This document shows positions 1 through 9,923 of a DNA stretch of 64,000 bases, in pieces. The DNA comes from Streptococcus ovuberis. GTDB lineage: Bacteria > Bacillota > Bacilli > Lactobacillales > Streptococcaceae. Positions within the stretch are counted from its first letter, which is position 1, and every line of letters starts with the position of its first letter. The notes under the pieces were generated by a model that saw only the letters and a program-made list of their open reading frames with translations, was not told where the DNA came from and did not search any database. Both the position numbers and the translations under genes were made by a program. The DNA lies in contig NZ_JAAXPR010000009.1 of the NCBI RefSeq assembly GCF_012396585.1, forward strand, positions 18,356 through 82,355, written 5' to 3'.

Positions 1-2
1 AT

Positions 3-725
3 GTAGCAGATAAGCAGATTGCTATCGTTGGTCTGGGAGAAATTGGTCAACTGGTGACCAAGTATGCCCTTCAAAAAGACTTTGGATCGATTGTTTTGGT
101 CAACAGGACGCTGGCTAAGGCGGAGCCTTTTTTGACGGATCAGCGGGTAGTAGCTCACAGGTTTGAGCAGTTGGAAGAGGCTGTTGCCCAGGCTGATATC
201 GTTTTTTCAGCAGTTAAGACCAGTGACTATATTATATTTCCACATATGCTTAAGCCAGGGGCCATTGTGTTTGACCTCTGTCTGCCACGGACAGTTCATG
301 CGGGGACTGCCCTCAAGCTTTATACCATTGAGCACCTCACCAACCAGCTGGATGCCTACCAGGAGGAGCGCCAGCGAATTGCGCAGCAAATGACCCTAGA
401 GATCGCTAAAGAGTTGCTTGCTTTTGATGATTGGCGCCAGCAGTTGGGGATCGTTCCCTTGATTCAGGAGATTCGTGAGAAAGGGTTACGCATACAGGCT
501 GCTGCTATGGAGAGTCTGCAGCGCAAATTGCCTGATTTGACCGAGCGTGAGCAAAAGCAGATTTCTAAGCACATGAAAGGGATTGTCAACCAGTTGATTA
601 AGGAGCCGATTTTGCAGCTCAAAGAGATGGCTGTCGGGGACAATTCCACCTATGACATTGCCTTGATTTGTAAGATTTTCGGCTTGATGCAGGAAGAGAT
701 TGGAGGAAGTGATGAAGACCATTAA
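3..725 (+). CDS. hemA: Glutamyl-tRNA reductase, 5'-truncated by window edge
   Basis: Reduces glutamyl-tRNA(Glu) to glutamate-1-semialdehyde with NADPH, the first step of C5-pathway tetrapyrrole synthesis. Only the C-terminal 240 residues are present; the frame is open from base 3 and the true start lies upstream. The visible part opens in the nucleotide-binding domain with the glycine-rich loop IAIVGLGEIGQLV, and ends with the helical dimerisation domain (around LPDLTEREQKQISKH). The 3' end overlaps hemC by 14 bases, so the genes are translationally coupled. Streptococci usually lack heme synthesis; the cob genes downstream indicate that the tetrapyrrole goes to cobalamin. Confidence 0.95.
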   Translation, partial: VADKQIAIVGLGEIGQLVTKYALQKDFGSIVLVNRTLAKAEPFLTDQRVVAHRFEQLEEAVAQADIVFSAVKTSDYIIFPHMLKPGAIVFDLCLPRTVHAGTALKLYTIEHLTNQLDAYQEERQRIAQQMTLEIAKELLAFDDWRQQLGIVPLIQEIREKGLRIQAAAMESLQRKLPDLTEREQKQISKHMKGIVNQLIKEPILQLKEMAVGDNSTYDIALICKIFGLMQEEIGGSDEDH

Positions 726-1620
726 GGTTGGTACTAGACAGAGCCAACTGGCCATGACCCAGACCCAACAGGTGGTGGATCGGCTCTTGGCGCATTACCC
801 AGAGGTGAGCATTGAGTTGGTGCCCTATAAAACGACTGGTGATCGTCTAGTTCATGTTAGCTTGCAAGAAATAGGTGGTAAAGGGGTCTTTGTCAAGGAT
901 ATTGAGCAGGCTCTTTTGGATGGGGTGATCGACCTAGCCGTGCATAGTCTTAAGGATATGCCTGCTCGTTTGGCTCCGGGCTGTTGTCTGGCGGCCATTC
1001 CTGAGCGTGAGGATGTCAGAGACTGTCTCATTTTTAGTCAAGCGGGACTGAGCCTTGAGACCTTACCAGCAGGTGCAGTTATTGGTACTAGCAGCTTGAG
1101 GCGACAGGCACAGTTAAAAGCCTTACGACCAGATTTGGTATTTAGTCCTCTGAGGGGCAATATTGACAGCAGGATCAAGAAGGTTCAGGAGGGTCAGTAC
1201 GATGCCATTGTTTTAGCCATGGCTGGGCTCAATCGTATGGGCTGGACCAGTAAAGATAAGGGCTTGTATCTGGAGCCTTTGACCACAACGGCTTGCTTAC
1301 CAGCTATTTCTCAGGGTGCTCTTGGGATTGAGTGCCGTGAAGATGACCTGGCCTTACGTCAGCTTTTAGGTATCCTTCATGATGAGGTGACAGCCAGCTG
1401 TGTCGGACTAGAGCGAGAGGTTCTGGGCTTGATGGCGGCTGACTGCACCTTCCCGATTGGTGCACTAGCGACTCCTCTTGCAGACGGTTATGACTTGCAG
1501 GTTATGTTAGCAGACAAGGAGCAGCGTTGCTGTCGTGTCCGTGTCGCTGGTGCGGGTGTTGATTTAGCTGAGCAAGCTGTTGCAGACTTGACAAGACAAG
1601 GAGCTGTTGGCATAAGATGA
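712..1620 (+). CDS. hemC: Porphobilinogen deaminase (hydroxymethylbilane synthase)
   Basis: Polymerises four porphobilinogen molecules into hydroxymethylbilane in the cytoplasm. The product is 302 residues, normal for the family. The start is the ATG at 712, preceded by GGAGGAAG at 702-709; an in-frame TTG at 700 is less likely. Family signatures are KVGTRQSQLA at the N terminus, HSLKDMPA and GTSSLRRQAQL. Cys245 (in AADCTFPIGA) is the expected attachment point of the dipyrromethane cofactor. It overlaps hemA upstream and shares an ATGA stop/start with hemD downstream. Confidence 0.97.
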   Translation: MKTIKVGTRQSQLAMTQTQQVVDRLLAHYPEVSIELVPYKTTGDRLVHVSLQEIGGKGVFVKDIEQALLDGVIDLAVHSLKDMPARLAPGCCLAAIPEREDVRDCLIFSQAGLSLETLPAGAVIGTSSLRRQAQLKALRPDLVFSPLRGNIDSRIKKVQEGQYDAIVLAMAGLNRMGWTSKDKGLYLEPLTTTACLPAISQGALGIECREDDLALRQLLGILHDEVTASCVGLEREVLGLMAADCTFPIGALATPLADGYDLQVMLADKEQRCCRVRVAGAGVDLAEQAVADLTRQGAVGIR

Positions 1621-2327
1621 CCAAGATCGTGATAATAACTAGAGAGCAGGCTCTTGCCACAGACCTTGAGCAGCGCTTGGTTGCTCAAGGCTATACGGTG
1701 GCTCATCTGCCCTTAATCGCCTGTGCTGCTAATCCTATTCCAGAAAGGGTCTTACAAGTAGTGCCTCTTGCGGATTGGGTCTTTTTCACCAGTGCTGTTG
1801 CCGCAGAGTGTTTTCAGGCTTGTCTTCGCCCCCATCATCGCATTGCAACGATTGGTTCTCAGACCAGCAAGGCAGTGGAGGCGCTTGGTTATCCGATTAC
1901 TTTTGAAGCGAAAGGGAATTATGCCCGTGATTTTTTGGAGGAATGGCTGGCGCTTGGCCTGTCTAGGCAGACCATTCTCTTGCCTCAGAGTAGCCTGTCC
2001 AATCCCTTGATGGCTGAGGTCTTGGTAGAGCAGGGGCATGAGGTCTTGGCCTTTCCCATGTACGAGACCAGACCTAATGTTGCGGGTCAATCACAAGTAT
2101 CAGCCTATCTTGAACAGCCAGAGGTGATTTGGACCTTTGCTAGTCCATCGGCTTGGGAGAGTTTTTATCAAGTGGCGACTCGTTTACCAGAAACCCATGA
2201 GGTTGTTGTCATCGGTACGAGCACGGCTCAAGCCGTTCAGGCAGATGGTGTTCCAGTAACCGCCATGCCTGTATTTCCCAGTGTTGAACAGATGGTTCAA
2301 CTGATTATTGACAGAAGGAGAGTCTAA
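1617..2327 (+). CDS. hemD: Uroporphyrinogen-III synthase
   Basis: Cyclises hydroxymethylbilane with inversion of ring D to uroporphyrinogen III, the branch point toward cobalamin. The protein has 236 residues with the weakly conserved two-domain HemD pattern: N-terminal VVIITREQA, LADWVFFTSAVAAE in the middle, and VIWTFASPSAWESF near the C terminus. HemD sequences diverge strongly, so position between hemC and hemB is a major part of the call. The ATG overlaps the hemC stop (ATGA), and hemB begins 3 bases after its stop. Confidence 0.92.
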   Translation: MTKIVIITREQALATDLEQRLVAQGYTVAHLPLIACAANPIPERVLQVVPLADWVFFTSAVAAECFQACLRPHHRIATIGSQTSKAVEALGYPITFEAKGNYARDFLEEWLALGLSRQTILLPQSSLSNPLMAEVLVEQGHEVLAFPMYETRPNVAGQSQVSAYLEQPEVIWTFASPSAWESFYQVATRLPETHEVVVIGTSTAQAVQADGVPVTAMPVFPSVEQMVQLIIDRRRV

Positions 2328-2330
2328 CAG

Positions 2331-3308
2331 ATGTTCACTAGACACCGCCGTTTAAGGCGTTCATCAGCCCTAAGAGACTTGGTCAGAGAGACAGAGTTAA
2401 GGACGGATGACCTGATTTACCCCCTTTTTATTAAGGAAGGCTTAAGCCAGAAGCAAGAGGTTTCCTCGATGCCAGGTGTTTTTCAACTGCCTTTGGCAGA
2501 GGCGATTGCAGAGGTTGAGGAAGCTAGTCGATTGGGAATAAAGGCCATCATGCTCTTTGGTATTCCTGAGCAAAAAGATGCCATCGGTAGTCAAGCTTCG
2601 GCACCAGATGGCATTGTTCAGCAAGCGCTTAGATCTTTAAAAGCGGCCTGTCCAGAGGTTTTGTTAATTGCTGATACCTGCCTCTGTGAATTTACCAATC
2701 ATGGTCACTGTGGTGTTCTGGATGGGGAAGAGGTTGATAATGACCGCTCCTTGGAGCGCTTGGTTGATGTGGCTGTTAGTCAGGCCAAAGCGGGAGCAGA
2801 TATTATTGCTCCTTCAAATGCTATGGATGGTTATGTTGCAGCTATTCGTCAGGGCTTAGATCAGGCTGGTTATACCCATATCCCGATCATGTCTTATGCC
2901 GTGAAATTTGCGTCAAGTTTTTATGGCCCCTTCCGTGACGCTGGTGAGAGTGCTCCAGCTTTTGGTGATCGCAAAACCTACCAGATGGATCCAGCCAATC
3001 GGCTAGAGGCCTTGCGTGAGGCAGCGAGTGATGAGCGTGAGGGGGCTGACTTTCTCATGGTTAAACCAGCTCTGCCCTTTTTAGACGTCATTAGAGAAGT
3101 TAGACAGCAAACGGCCTTACCCTTGGTAGCTTATCATGTCAGTGGTGAGTATGCGATGATTAAGGCAGCAGCTCAAGCAGGGTGGCTTGATGAAGCAGCA
3201 GTGGTCAAAGAAAGCTTGACCAGCATTAAGCGGGCAGGTGCAGATCTCATCATCACCTATTTTGCCAAGCAAATCGCCCAAGAGTGGCAGACAAAGGAGG
3301 ACAGATGA
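2331..3308 (+). CDS. hemB: Delta-aminolevulinic acid dehydratase (porphobilinogen synthase)
   Basis: Condenses two 5-aminolevulinate molecules to porphobilinogen. The 325-residue protein carries both Schiff-base lysines, Lys192 ([13 protein letters not shown]) and Lys245 ([10 protein letters not shown]). It also has a cysteine-containing metal site ([14 protein letters not shown]), which points to a zinc-type enzyme. It starts 3 bases after hemD and its stop overlaps the hemL start by 4 bases. The order hemA-C-D-B-L matches cobalamin-linked hem clusters of Firmicutes. Confidence 0.97.
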   Translation: MFTRHRRLRRSSALRDLVRETELRTDDLIYPLFIKEGLSQKQEVSSMPGVFQLPLAEAIAEVEEASRLGIKAIMLFGIPEQKDAIGSQASAPDGIVQQALRSLKAACPEVLLIADTCLCEFTNHGHCGVLDGEEVDNDRSLERLVDVAVSQAKAGADIIAPSNAMDGYVAAIRQGLDQAGYTHIPIMSYAVKFASSFYGPFRDAGESAPAFGDRKTYQMDPANRLEALREAASDEREGADFLMVKPALPFLDVIREVRQQTALPLVAYHVSGEYAMIKAAAQAGWLDEAAVVKESLTSIKRAGADLIITYFAKQIAQEWQTKEDR

Positions 3309-4591
3309 ACCTAGAGCAATCTCAGCAAGCCTTTGAGGCAGCTAAGCAAATTTTCCCTGGTGGGGTCAATAGTCCTGTACGTGCTTTTGGAGCTGTTGGG
3401 GGAACACCGCGCTTTATCGACCGTGCTAAGGGGGCTTACCTCTACGATGTTGATGGGAACCGCTACATTGATTATGTGCTATCCTGGGGACCGATGATTT
3501 TGGGACATGCTCATGATGAGGTGCTACAAGCGGTCAAGGATAGTGTCGATAAGGGAACCAGTTATGGAGCACCTAGCCCCTTGGAAACCCGCCTAGGACA
3601 ACTGCTCAAGGCACGCTTGCCCTATCTTGAGCGGTTAAGGATGGTGAGCTCAGGGACAGAAGCGACGATGAGTGCTATTCGCTTGGCGAGAGGAGTGACC
3701 AAACGGGATAAAATAATCAAATTTATCGGCTGCTATCATGGCCATAGCGATGCCTTCTTGGTGGCGGCTGGATCTGGCTTGGCCACTTTTGGGCAACCTA
3801 ATTCTCCAGGTGTGCCGATAGGCACAGCGGCAGACACCATCACGTTGCCTTATAATGATCGTGAAGCGCTTAAGGCTTGTTTTGAGGCTCATGGTCAGGA
3901 CATTGCAGGTCTGATTATTGAGGGGATTGCTGGCAATATGGGCCTCATCCCAGCAGATGAAGCCTTTATAAAGGATTGTCGTGAACTGACCAGACAATAC
4001 GGTGCCCTCTTCATTCTCGATGAGGTGATGACTGGTTTTCGTGCCCACTATGGCGGTGCAGCTGCTGTTTATGGGATTGAACCCGATCTAGTGTGTTTGG
4101 GCAAGGTGGTCGGTGGCGGCTTTCCTATGGCGGTTTTTGGGGGTAAAAAAGTCTACATGGATCAGATTGCTCCACTGGGAGCCGTGTATCAGGCGGGGAC
4201 CCTGTCTGGCAACCCGATTGCGATGACGGCCGGCTATGAAACCTTATCCCGTTTAAGCCCAGAGCTCTTTGACCAGATGGAACAGCAGGTTAAAATCCTT
4301 TGCCAAGGACTGCGAGAGCTGGCGGCAAAACATCAGGTTCCGATGCAGGTTGTTCATCGAGGGACCATGTTCGGCTTTTTCTTTAATGACCAGCCTGTTC
4401 GTCAGTTTTCTGATGCGGCGGAAAGCGATCATGACCTCTTTGCTAAAGTTCACCAAGGGCTGTTAAAGCGTGGGATTTATTTAGCGCCTTCACAATACGA
4501 GGCCAATTTTATCTCTGCAGCCCATAGTCCAGAAGATATTGAAGAAACCCTAGTAGCCTTTGATCAGGTGTTAGGAGATTGCCATGGCTAA
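3305..4591 (+). CDS. hemL: Glutamate-1-semialdehyde 2,1-aminomutase
   Basis: PLP enzyme that converts glutamate-1-semialdehyde to 5-aminolevulinate, completing the C5 route begun by HemA. The protein has 428 residues. The start is the ATG at 3305, inside the hemB stop (ATGA) and preceded by AGGAGG; an in-frame GTG at 3284 is rejected. The PLP lysine is Lys267 in [14 protein letters not shown], and the N terminus has the family motif [11 protein letters not shown]. It overlaps cobU by 8 bases, which ties the hem and cob genes into one operon. Confidence 0.97.
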   Translation: MNLEQSQQAFEAAKQIFPGGVNSPVRAFGAVGGTPRFIDRAKGAYLYDVDGNRYIDYVLSWGPMILGHAHDEVLQAVKDSVDKGTSYGAPSPLETRLGQLLKARLPYLERLRMVSSGTEATMSAIRLARGVTKRDKIIKFIGCYHGHSDAFLVAAGSGLATFGQPNSPGVPIGTAADTITLPYNDREALKACFEAHGQDIAGLIIEGIAGNMGLIPADEAFIKDCRELTRQYGALFILDEVMTGFRAHYGGAAAVYGIEPDLVCLGKVVGGGFPMAVFGGKKVYMDQIAPLGAVYQAGTLSGNPIAMTAGYETLSRLSPELFDQMEQQVKILCQGLRELAAKHQVPMQVVHRGTMFGFFFNDQPVRQFSDAAESDHDLFAKVHQGLLKRGIYLAPSQYEANFISAAHSPEDIEETLVAFDQVLGDCHG

Positions 4592-5168
4592 ACTTGTATT
4601 GGTGACGGGCGGTGCCCGCAGTGGCAAATCTGCCTTTGCAGAGGCAGCGCTTTGGGACAAGCCTGATGTCTGTTATTTGGCGACAGGTCTGTCTCGACAG
4701 GACGATCCAGACTGGCAAGAGCGTGTCCGCCTGCACCAGCAACGGCGTCCTGAGGCCTGGGTGACCCATGAACAATACGCTGGTCTAGGGGATTGGTTGC
4801 GTGGAGCTAGTCACCGCAACTATTTATTGGACTGTGTGACCATGTTGACCACAAACGTTCTTTTTGATACTGTGGCAGCCCAATGGCCAGATAAGGTCAC
4901 TCTTGATGAGACCTGCTTTTTGAGTCGTACCGAACAGGCGCAACTGTTGGAGCAACTCCTGTCAGAGTGGCAGTCGATTATTGCTAGCCTGCGTGATAAA
5001 GATGGCGAGGTCTACATTGTGACCAATGAAATTGGGCTAGGGATTGTCCCAGATACGCCCTTGGGTCGGTATTTCAGGGATGTTCTTGGACAGGTTAACC
5101 AATTTTTAGCGAAGGAGGCAAGCGAGGTCTACCTAGTTATCTGTGGCCTTGCCCAGCGACTCAAATGA
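4584..5168 (+). CDS. cobU: Adenosylcobinamide kinase / adenosylcobinamide-phosphate guanylyltransferase
   Basis: Bifunctional enzyme of the cobalamin nucleotide-loop pathway: phosphorylates adenosylcobinamide and transfers GMP to give adenosylcobinamide-GDP. The 194-residue protein has an N-terminal P-loop ([12 protein letters not shown]), a histidine in [12 protein letters not shown] that fits the guanylylated histidine, and [11 protein letters not shown], a strong family signature. It overlaps hemL by 8 bases and cobS by 4. It can act in de novo synthesis or in salvage of imported cobinamide; this window alone does not separate the two. Confidence 0.96.
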   Translation: MAKLVLVTGGARSGKSAFAEAALWDKPDVCYLATGLSRQDDPDWQERVRLHQQRRPEAWVTHEQYAGLGDWLRGASHRNYLLDCVTMLTTNVLFDTVAAQWPDKVTLDETCFLSRTEQAQLLEQLLSEWQSIIASLRDKDGEVYIVTNEIGLGIVPDTPLGRYFRDVLGQVNQFLAKEASEVYLVICGLAQRLK

Positions 5169-5884
5169 TTTCAGCCCTGATTATCTATACGCAATTTTTT
5201 AGTCGTTTGGTGATTAACAAGTCTGTTGACTTGGAGCATTTACGAAAAGGTGTCCCCTACCTGTCCCTCTTTGGGTTATTACTGGGGTGCTTGACAGGAG
5301 GTGCCTATGCCCTCTTGGTGCTCGTGTTACCAGGTCCGATCGCTTGGGTCTTGAGCTTCGTCATTGATGTGCTCTTGACAGGGGGCTTTCATTTGGATGG
5401 CTTGGCTGATATGGCTGATGGGCTCTTTTCTTCCCGACATAAGGAACGGATGCTAGAGATTATGAAGGATAGCCGCATTGGCAGTAATGGGGTGCTGGCC
5501 TTGCTTCTTTATTACGCTCTAATGCTGATGAGCTACTCCTATCTACCAGAACCCAAGTGGTTACTCATTGCCTGCCTATCGATGATTGGCAAGGCTGGAT
5601 TGGCTCTCCAACTCTATCAGATGACCTATGCACGTAGCAGTGGGGGGAGTGGGCAATTCTTTGCTGGAACACGTACACGGGATATTGCTCTGGCGCAGGT
5701 CTTGCCGATCCTTGTGCTTTATCTCGGTTTTGGTCCCAAGGGCTTGTTGGCCTACCTTCTAGTTTTGGTCGGTGCTATCTTTTACCGATGGTTTGTTTAT
5801 CGAAAAATTGATGGGCACACTGGCGACACTCTCGGTGCTTTTGTGGAAATTGCCCACATGCTTTTAGTGATAGGATTGATGTGA
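5165..5884 (+). CDS. cobS: Adenosylcobinamide-GDP ribazoletransferase (cobalamin synthase)
   Basis: Integral membrane enzyme that joins adenosylcobinamide-GDP to alpha-ribazole (5'-phosphate), the last assembly step. The protein is 239 residues with several hydrophobic helices and the family motif GGFHLDGLADMADGLF near residue 75, followed by MKDSRIGSNGV. Its ATG overlaps the cobU stop, and its TGA overlaps the start region of cobC. Confidence 0.96.
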   Translation: MISALIIYTQFFSRLVINKSVDLEHLRKGVPYLSLFGLLLGCLTGGAYALLVLVLPGPIAWVLSFVIDVLLTGGFHLDGLADMADGLFSSRHKERMLEIMKDSRIGSNGVLALLLYYALMLMSYSYLPEPKWLLIACLSMIGKAGLALQLYQMTYARSSGGSGQFFAGTRTRDIALAQVLPILVLYLGFGPKGLLAYLLVLVGAIFYRWFVYRKIDGHTGDTLGAFVEIAHMLLVIGLM

Positions 5885-6474
5885 TGACCCTTTATATGAT
5901 GCGACACGGTGAAACGGATTATAATGCCCAGCGACGCTTTTATGGCAGTAGTGATGTTCCACTCAATGCCAAAGGACGACAGCAAGCCATTGCCATGGCA
6001 GAGCAGGTAGTAGCTGTCCCTATAGAGCGCGTTTATGTCAGCTCCCTCAGGCGCACACAAGAGACTGCAGAGCTGGTCTTTGGAGGAGCCTACGCTCTTG
6101 AGGTGGTTAAGGATTGGGATGAAAAGGGCTTTGGGGCCTGGGAAGGGCTGACCGCAGACCAAATCGAAGCTGCCTATCCTAGCCAGTGGCTCGCTTGGTT
6201 AGAACGTCCTTTTGACGTTACCCCTCCAGCAGCCGAACCCTTTCATCAGTTTAGAGAACGCGTTCAAGCCGCTGCACGCGCTTTGAACCTAGGGGCATCT
6301 AGTGCCTCAGTGGCTATCGTTGGTCACTTGGGGGTCTTGCGCCTCTTATATCAAGAACTGGTTGACCCAGCAGCTGTATTTTGGGAGATTGACTTTCCTC
6401 AAGGTCAGGTCATTTGCCTCCATCAGGACGACAAGGGACAGTGGTCGTGTCAGAGCTTGGCTGGAGTAAACTAG
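5884..6474 (+). CDS. cobC: Alpha-ribazole phosphatase, histidine phosphatase superfamily
   Basis: Predicted to remove phosphate from alpha-ribazole-5'-phosphate or adenosylcobalamin 5'-phosphate. The RHGET motif (MMRHGETDYNAQ) holds the catalytic histidine, the second histidine is in AIVGHLGVLRLL, and the N terminus is typical of CobC (YGSSDVPLNAKG). The ATG at 5884 gives 196 residues; a GTG at 5881 would add one. The general histidine-phosphatase fold alone would not fix the substrate; position directly after cobS does. It is the last gene of the run. Confidence 0.9.
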   Translation: MTLYMMRHGETDYNAQRRFYGSSDVPLNAKGRQQAIAMAEQVVAVPIERVYVSSLRRTQETAELVFGGAYALEVVKDWDEKGFGAWEGLTADQIEAAYPSQWLAWLERPFDVTPPAAEPFHQFRERVQAAARALNLGASSASVAIVGHLGVLRLLYQELVDPAAVFWEIDFPQGQVICLHQDDKGQWSCQSLAGVN

Positions 6475-7180
6475 AGGTGCAATCCTTACTCGGGAAACCT
6501 GTGTGACCAACGTATGACGCTTAGTGGTTGGCTGCTATTCCCTGACCATCTCAACGAGCTATCCTGAACAGGCCTGCTCACCTTATTTTGCAGGCTCTAC
6601 GGTGAATTGGCGCGTGTTGTCTAGTCAGTTTAAGCCGTAAAAGATCGAGAGTTATTAGCTCATTCCAACATCCTTCAATCAGCTTATTGTGTTGTTTGAG
6701 GTGGTGGTTAATCAGTCATTGAATAGCACTAAAGTGCCTGATAACTGGTGTGGAGTAATGCTGGAATGAACAAAACACGTCCATCGTTGCTCTGATAATT
6801 AACTGATTAAATAAATTGAAGCTGGGACGATTTGCTATCCAAGCGTTTCGAATATTACGATGACAAGGATAAGATGAGTTCGGTTGACCGAGCCTTGTCC
6901 TTATTTAGGGGCGCTAGCCCCTCAATTGCCCAACGGATAAAACGTTGATTCTATCAGTTTTTGACCTAGAAAACATAGGAAAAGCTCGTTTTTAGGGCTC
7001 CCCTTTAGCCGTTAACGTCAACCGATCTGAAGATAGGGTTTGTTTTGACGACACCACAAGTGATGGTATCAGTCTCACTAAAGATCTAAACGATCATGTA
7101 TCGCATAACACCTAAAAAGGCCTAATCATCAGCGGTCATTTTGGTGCTTTTAGATTAGTTTCAAAAAAGGAGAAGATGAG
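6475..7180 (+). other. 706-base gap with no recognisable gene
   Basis: No open frame here resembles a known protein and stops occur often in all frames. Two imperfect structures are visible: an 11-base inverted repeat with one mismatch (CATTCCAACAT at 6661-6671 and ATGCTGGAATG at 6758-6768), and a 6-bp stem with a 4-base loop (AGGGGC/GCCCCT, 6907-6922). Neither is followed by a T-run. The cob operon terminator and the promoter of the following operon should lie here, but I cannot point to convincing ones. Confidence 0.4.
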
Positions 7181-8296
7181 ATGTTTGATAAGATTCAAGA
7201 CCAAGTTCCTATTGGTCAAGGCTTAAAGACCCGCAATCGTGTGGTTTTAGCTCCGATGACCCTCAGTGCTTGTGAGCCTGGTGGTTATGTTTCGCAAGCC
7301 GATATTGATTTTTATGAGCGGCGCTCCTTATCGGCAGGTCTCTTGATTACAGGTAGTGCCTATGTTCACCCGCAAGGGCAAGCCTTTGCGGATAGCTTCA
7401 GTGCTGCTGAAGATGACAAGATTGAAGGACTCTCGCGACTCGCTCAAGCCATGAAAAAAAATGGCTCCCTGGCTATTTTACAGCTCTACCACGGAGGGCG
7501 CATGGTAGCGCCTCACTTGATTGAGGGACAGCCAGTGGCACCAAGTGCTGTCAAGGCTGAGCACGGCTATGTTGCTGAGCCTCGTGCCTTAAAGCATCAG
7601 GAGGTAGAGGCTGTTTTAGAAGCCTTTTTGGCAGCTACCAGACGTGCCATTGCAGCAGGTTTTGATGGTGTGGAGCTACATGGTGCCAATACCTACCTCA
7701 TCCAGCAATTTTTCTCTCCCCATTCCAATCACCGTCGCGATAAATGGGGGGGCAGCCTCAATAACCGGATGCGATTTGCTAAAACCCTCTTGAAAAAGAC
7801 CAAGCAGTTGGCTAAGCAAGCTGGCCGTCCTTTTCTTGTCGGCTACCGTTTCTCTCCTGAGGAGATTGAGGAGCCAGGGATTACCTTGGCAGATAGCCTC
7901 CAGCTGCTGGAACAATTGATTACTCTAGAGGTTGATTACCTCCATATATCGGCTAGTGCGGCTTTTCGCCCGTCTTTACGGCAAAAAGAAGCAGGCCCGC
8001 CGATTCTTCTTGACATTGTTAAGAAAATTAGAGATCGTGTCCCACTCATTGCAGTCGGAGCGATCCAGACAAGGCAGGATGCTCAGGCTGTTTTAGATGC
8101 TGGTGTGCCCTTGGTGTCCTTGGGGAGAGCCTTGCTCCTAGACCCTGATTGGACTGCCAAAGTCACAAGCGAAGAGGCGACTGACCTCATTACGGTTTAT
8201 CGCGATGATTTACAGGAGCACCTCAAGTTACCAACCTCCTTTGTTGAAGACTTGAGAGATTACTTAGAAAATACTTATGAAGACCACCATATTTAG
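7181..8296 (+). CDS. Old Yellow Enzyme-type NADH:flavin oxidoreductase
   Basis: FMN-dependent TIM-barrel oxidoreductase of 371 residues. N-terminal RNRVVLAPMTLSA, substrate-site histidine and asparagine in ELHGANTYLIQQFFSPHSN, WGGSLNNRMRF, and the C-terminal phosphate-binding stretch VSLGRALLLDPDW are all family marks. The RBS AAAGGAG precedes the ATG. The nikA-like gene begins 13 bases after its stop, so it is probably the first gene of the metal-import operon. The physiological substrate is unknown; pairing with the flavin reductase at 13421 suggests a reductive step linked to metal or metallophore handling, which is inference. Confidence 0.9.
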   Translation: MFDKIQDQVPIGQGLKTRNRVVLAPMTLSACEPGGYVSQADIDFYERRSLSAGLLITGSAYVHPQGQAFADSFSAAEDDKIEGLSRLAQAMKKNGSLAILQLYHGGRMVAPHLIEGQPVAPSAVKAEHGYVAEPRALKHQEVEAVLEAFLAATRRAIAAGFDGVELHGANTYLIQQFFSPHSNHRRDKWGGSLNNRMRFAKTLLKKTKQLAKQAGRPFLVGYRFSPEEIEEPGITLADSLQLLEQLITLEVDYLHISASAAFRPSLRQKEAGPPILLDIVKKIRDRVPLIAVGAIQTRQDAQAVLDAGVPLVSLGRALLLDPDWTAKVTSEEATDLITVYRDDLQEHLKLPTSFVEDLRDYLENTYEDHHI

Positions 8297-8309
8297 AAAG
8301 AAGGTTACG

Positions 8310-9923
8310 ATGAAAAAAACACTAACTTTGCTCTTAGCAGTCAGTGCCAGTCTTTGTTTGGCAGCCTGTCAACCCACCAAGGAGGCTTCGTTCAGCAAGG
8401 TAGACGCTAAAGATACTCTGGTCATGGCCTGGGGAGAGGACTTTGGGGATGTCAATCCTCATCGCTACAACCCTGATCAATTTGTCATCCAAGATTTGGT
8501 CTACGAAGGTCTGGTTCGTTATGGCGACAATGGCGTGATTGAGCCAGCCTTGGCCGAGTCCTGGGATATGAGTGAGGATGGTAAAGTCTATACCTTCCAC
8601 CTGAGAAAAGCCCAGTTTTCTGATGGTTCTGATTTTACCGCAGATAATGTCAAGCGCAACTTTGATACGATTTTCTCCAAAGAAAACATCGGTAACCACA
8701 ACTGGTTTGGTTTAACGGAACAGCTAGACAGTTATAAGGTTGTGGATAAATATACCTTTGAGTTAACCCTCAAGCAGGCTTACAGTGCTACCATGTATGA
8801 CCTGTCGATGATTCGGCCGATTCGCTTCCTGGGTGATGCTGGTTTTCCAGATGGGGATGACACGGCGACCAAGAGCGTCAAGGCTCCTATTGGCACTGGT
8901 CAATGGGTCGTTAAGGATAAAAAAAGCAACGAGTACATCACCCTGGCTCGTAATGAGAATTACTGGGGCGACAAACCAGCTCTGAAAGAAGTAACAGTCA
9001 AGATTATCCCTGATGCCCAAACCAGAGCACTGGAGTTTGAAGCGGGGAACCTGGACCTGATCTACGGTAACAGCCTGATTGGGTTGGATACCTTTGCCCA
9101 ATATGCCAAAGACAAAGACACCTACACCACTGCTGTGTCACAACCCATGTCAACCCGTCTGCTCTTGCTAAATGCCAAGAACCCTATCTTCCAAGATAAG
9201 CGGGTCCGACAAGCCATGAACCATGCCATGAACAAGGCTTCTATTGCCAAGGACCTCTTCCGAGGGACAGAAACTCCAGCGGATACGATTTTCTCTAAAT
9301 CAACCCCTCACGCCGATGCGGGTCTGACCCCTTATGCTTATGATTTGGCTAAGGCAGAAGCACTGTTGGATGAGGCTGGTTGGAAAAAAGGCGCGGATGG
9401 CATCCGTGAAAAGGATGGTCAGAAAATGGTTGTTCACATGCCTTACATCTCATCTAAGGCAACGGACAAGGACTTGGGAGAGTATTTCCAAGGCGAATGG
9501 CGCAAAATCGGTGTTGACGTCCAGCTCAAGGCTATTGAAGAAGATGATTATTGGGCTAATGCCAAGTCTGGGGACTTTGACATGATGCTAACCTTCTCTT
9601 GGGGAGCACCTTGGGATCCTCATGCTTGGATGTCTGCCCTAACCTCAAAAGCTGAGCACGGGCATCCAGAAAATATTGCGCTAGAATCCCTTCCTGTCAA
9701 GGCAGAAATTGACCAAATCATCAAGGCAACCTTGGTTGAGCCAGATGAGGAAAAAGTAGATGCGGGCTATAAAAAAGTGCTGACCCTCTTGCATGAGGAA
9801 GGGCTCTATATCCCAATGACCTACCAATCAGTGGTGTCTGTTTACCGTACAGGCGAGCTGGATGGGGTTCGCTTCGCTCCAGAGGAGAATGCCTTCCCCG
9901 TGCGTTACATTAGTAAAAAATAA
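8310..9923 (+). CDS. Nickel/cobalt-type ABC transporter substrate-binding lipoprotein (NikA-like)
   Basis: Extracellular solute-binding protein, family 5, 537 residues. The start is ATG 8310 preceded by AAGAAGG; it gives a lipoprotein signal ending in the lipobox LAAC, so the mature protein is lipid-anchored at the outer membrane face. An upstream in-frame ATG at 8277 is rejected. Similarity to E. coli NikA is visible along the length: NPHRYNPDQF, KAPIGTGQWVV, RNENYWGDKPA, YGNSLIGLDTFA, ADTIFSKSTPHA and TFSWGAPWDPHA. Cobalt is an attractive ligand beside cobalamin genes, but nickel or a metallophore complex is equally possible. Confidence 0.88.
   Translation: MKKTLTLLLAVSASLCLAACQPTKEASFSKVDAKDTLVMAWGEDFGDVNPHRYNPDQFVIQDLVYEGLVRYGDNGVIEPALAESWDMSEDGKVYTFHLRKAQFSDGSDFTADNVKRNFDTIFSKENIGNHNWFGLTEQLDSYKVVDKYTFELTLKQAYSATMYDLSMIRPIRFLGDAGFPDGDDTATKSVKAPIGTGQWVVKDKKSNEYITLARNENYWGDKPALKEVTVKIIPDAQTRALEFEAGNLDLIYGNSLIGLDTFAQYAKDKDTYTTAVSQPMSTRLLLLNAKNPIFQDKRVRQAMNHAMNKASIAKDLFRGTETPADTIFSKSTPHADAGLTPYAYDLAKAEALLDEAGWKKGADGIREKDGQKMVVHMPYISSKATDKDLGEYFQGEWRKIGVDVQLKAIEEDDYWANAKSGDFDMMLTFSWGAPWDPHAWMSALTSKAEHGHPENIALESLPVKAEIDQIIKATLVEPDEEKVDAGYKKVLTLLHEEGLYIPMTYQSVVSVYRTGELDGVRFAPEENAFPVRYISKK

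Noticed and set aside
6475..6520. GGTGCAATCC after cobC as part of a cobalamin riboswitch
   Set aside because: The rest of the aptamer core (CCCCGC, ACTGTGA-like) is absent on both strands here, unlike at 52871-52905.
6907..6922. AGGGGC/GCCCCT stem as a terminator
   Set aside because: Only 6 bp, no T-run after it.
8277..8309. Upstream ATG for the NikA-like lipoprotein
   Set aside because: It would put 11 charged residues before the signal peptide and overlap the oxidoreductase; ATG 8310 gives a normal lipoprotein signal.
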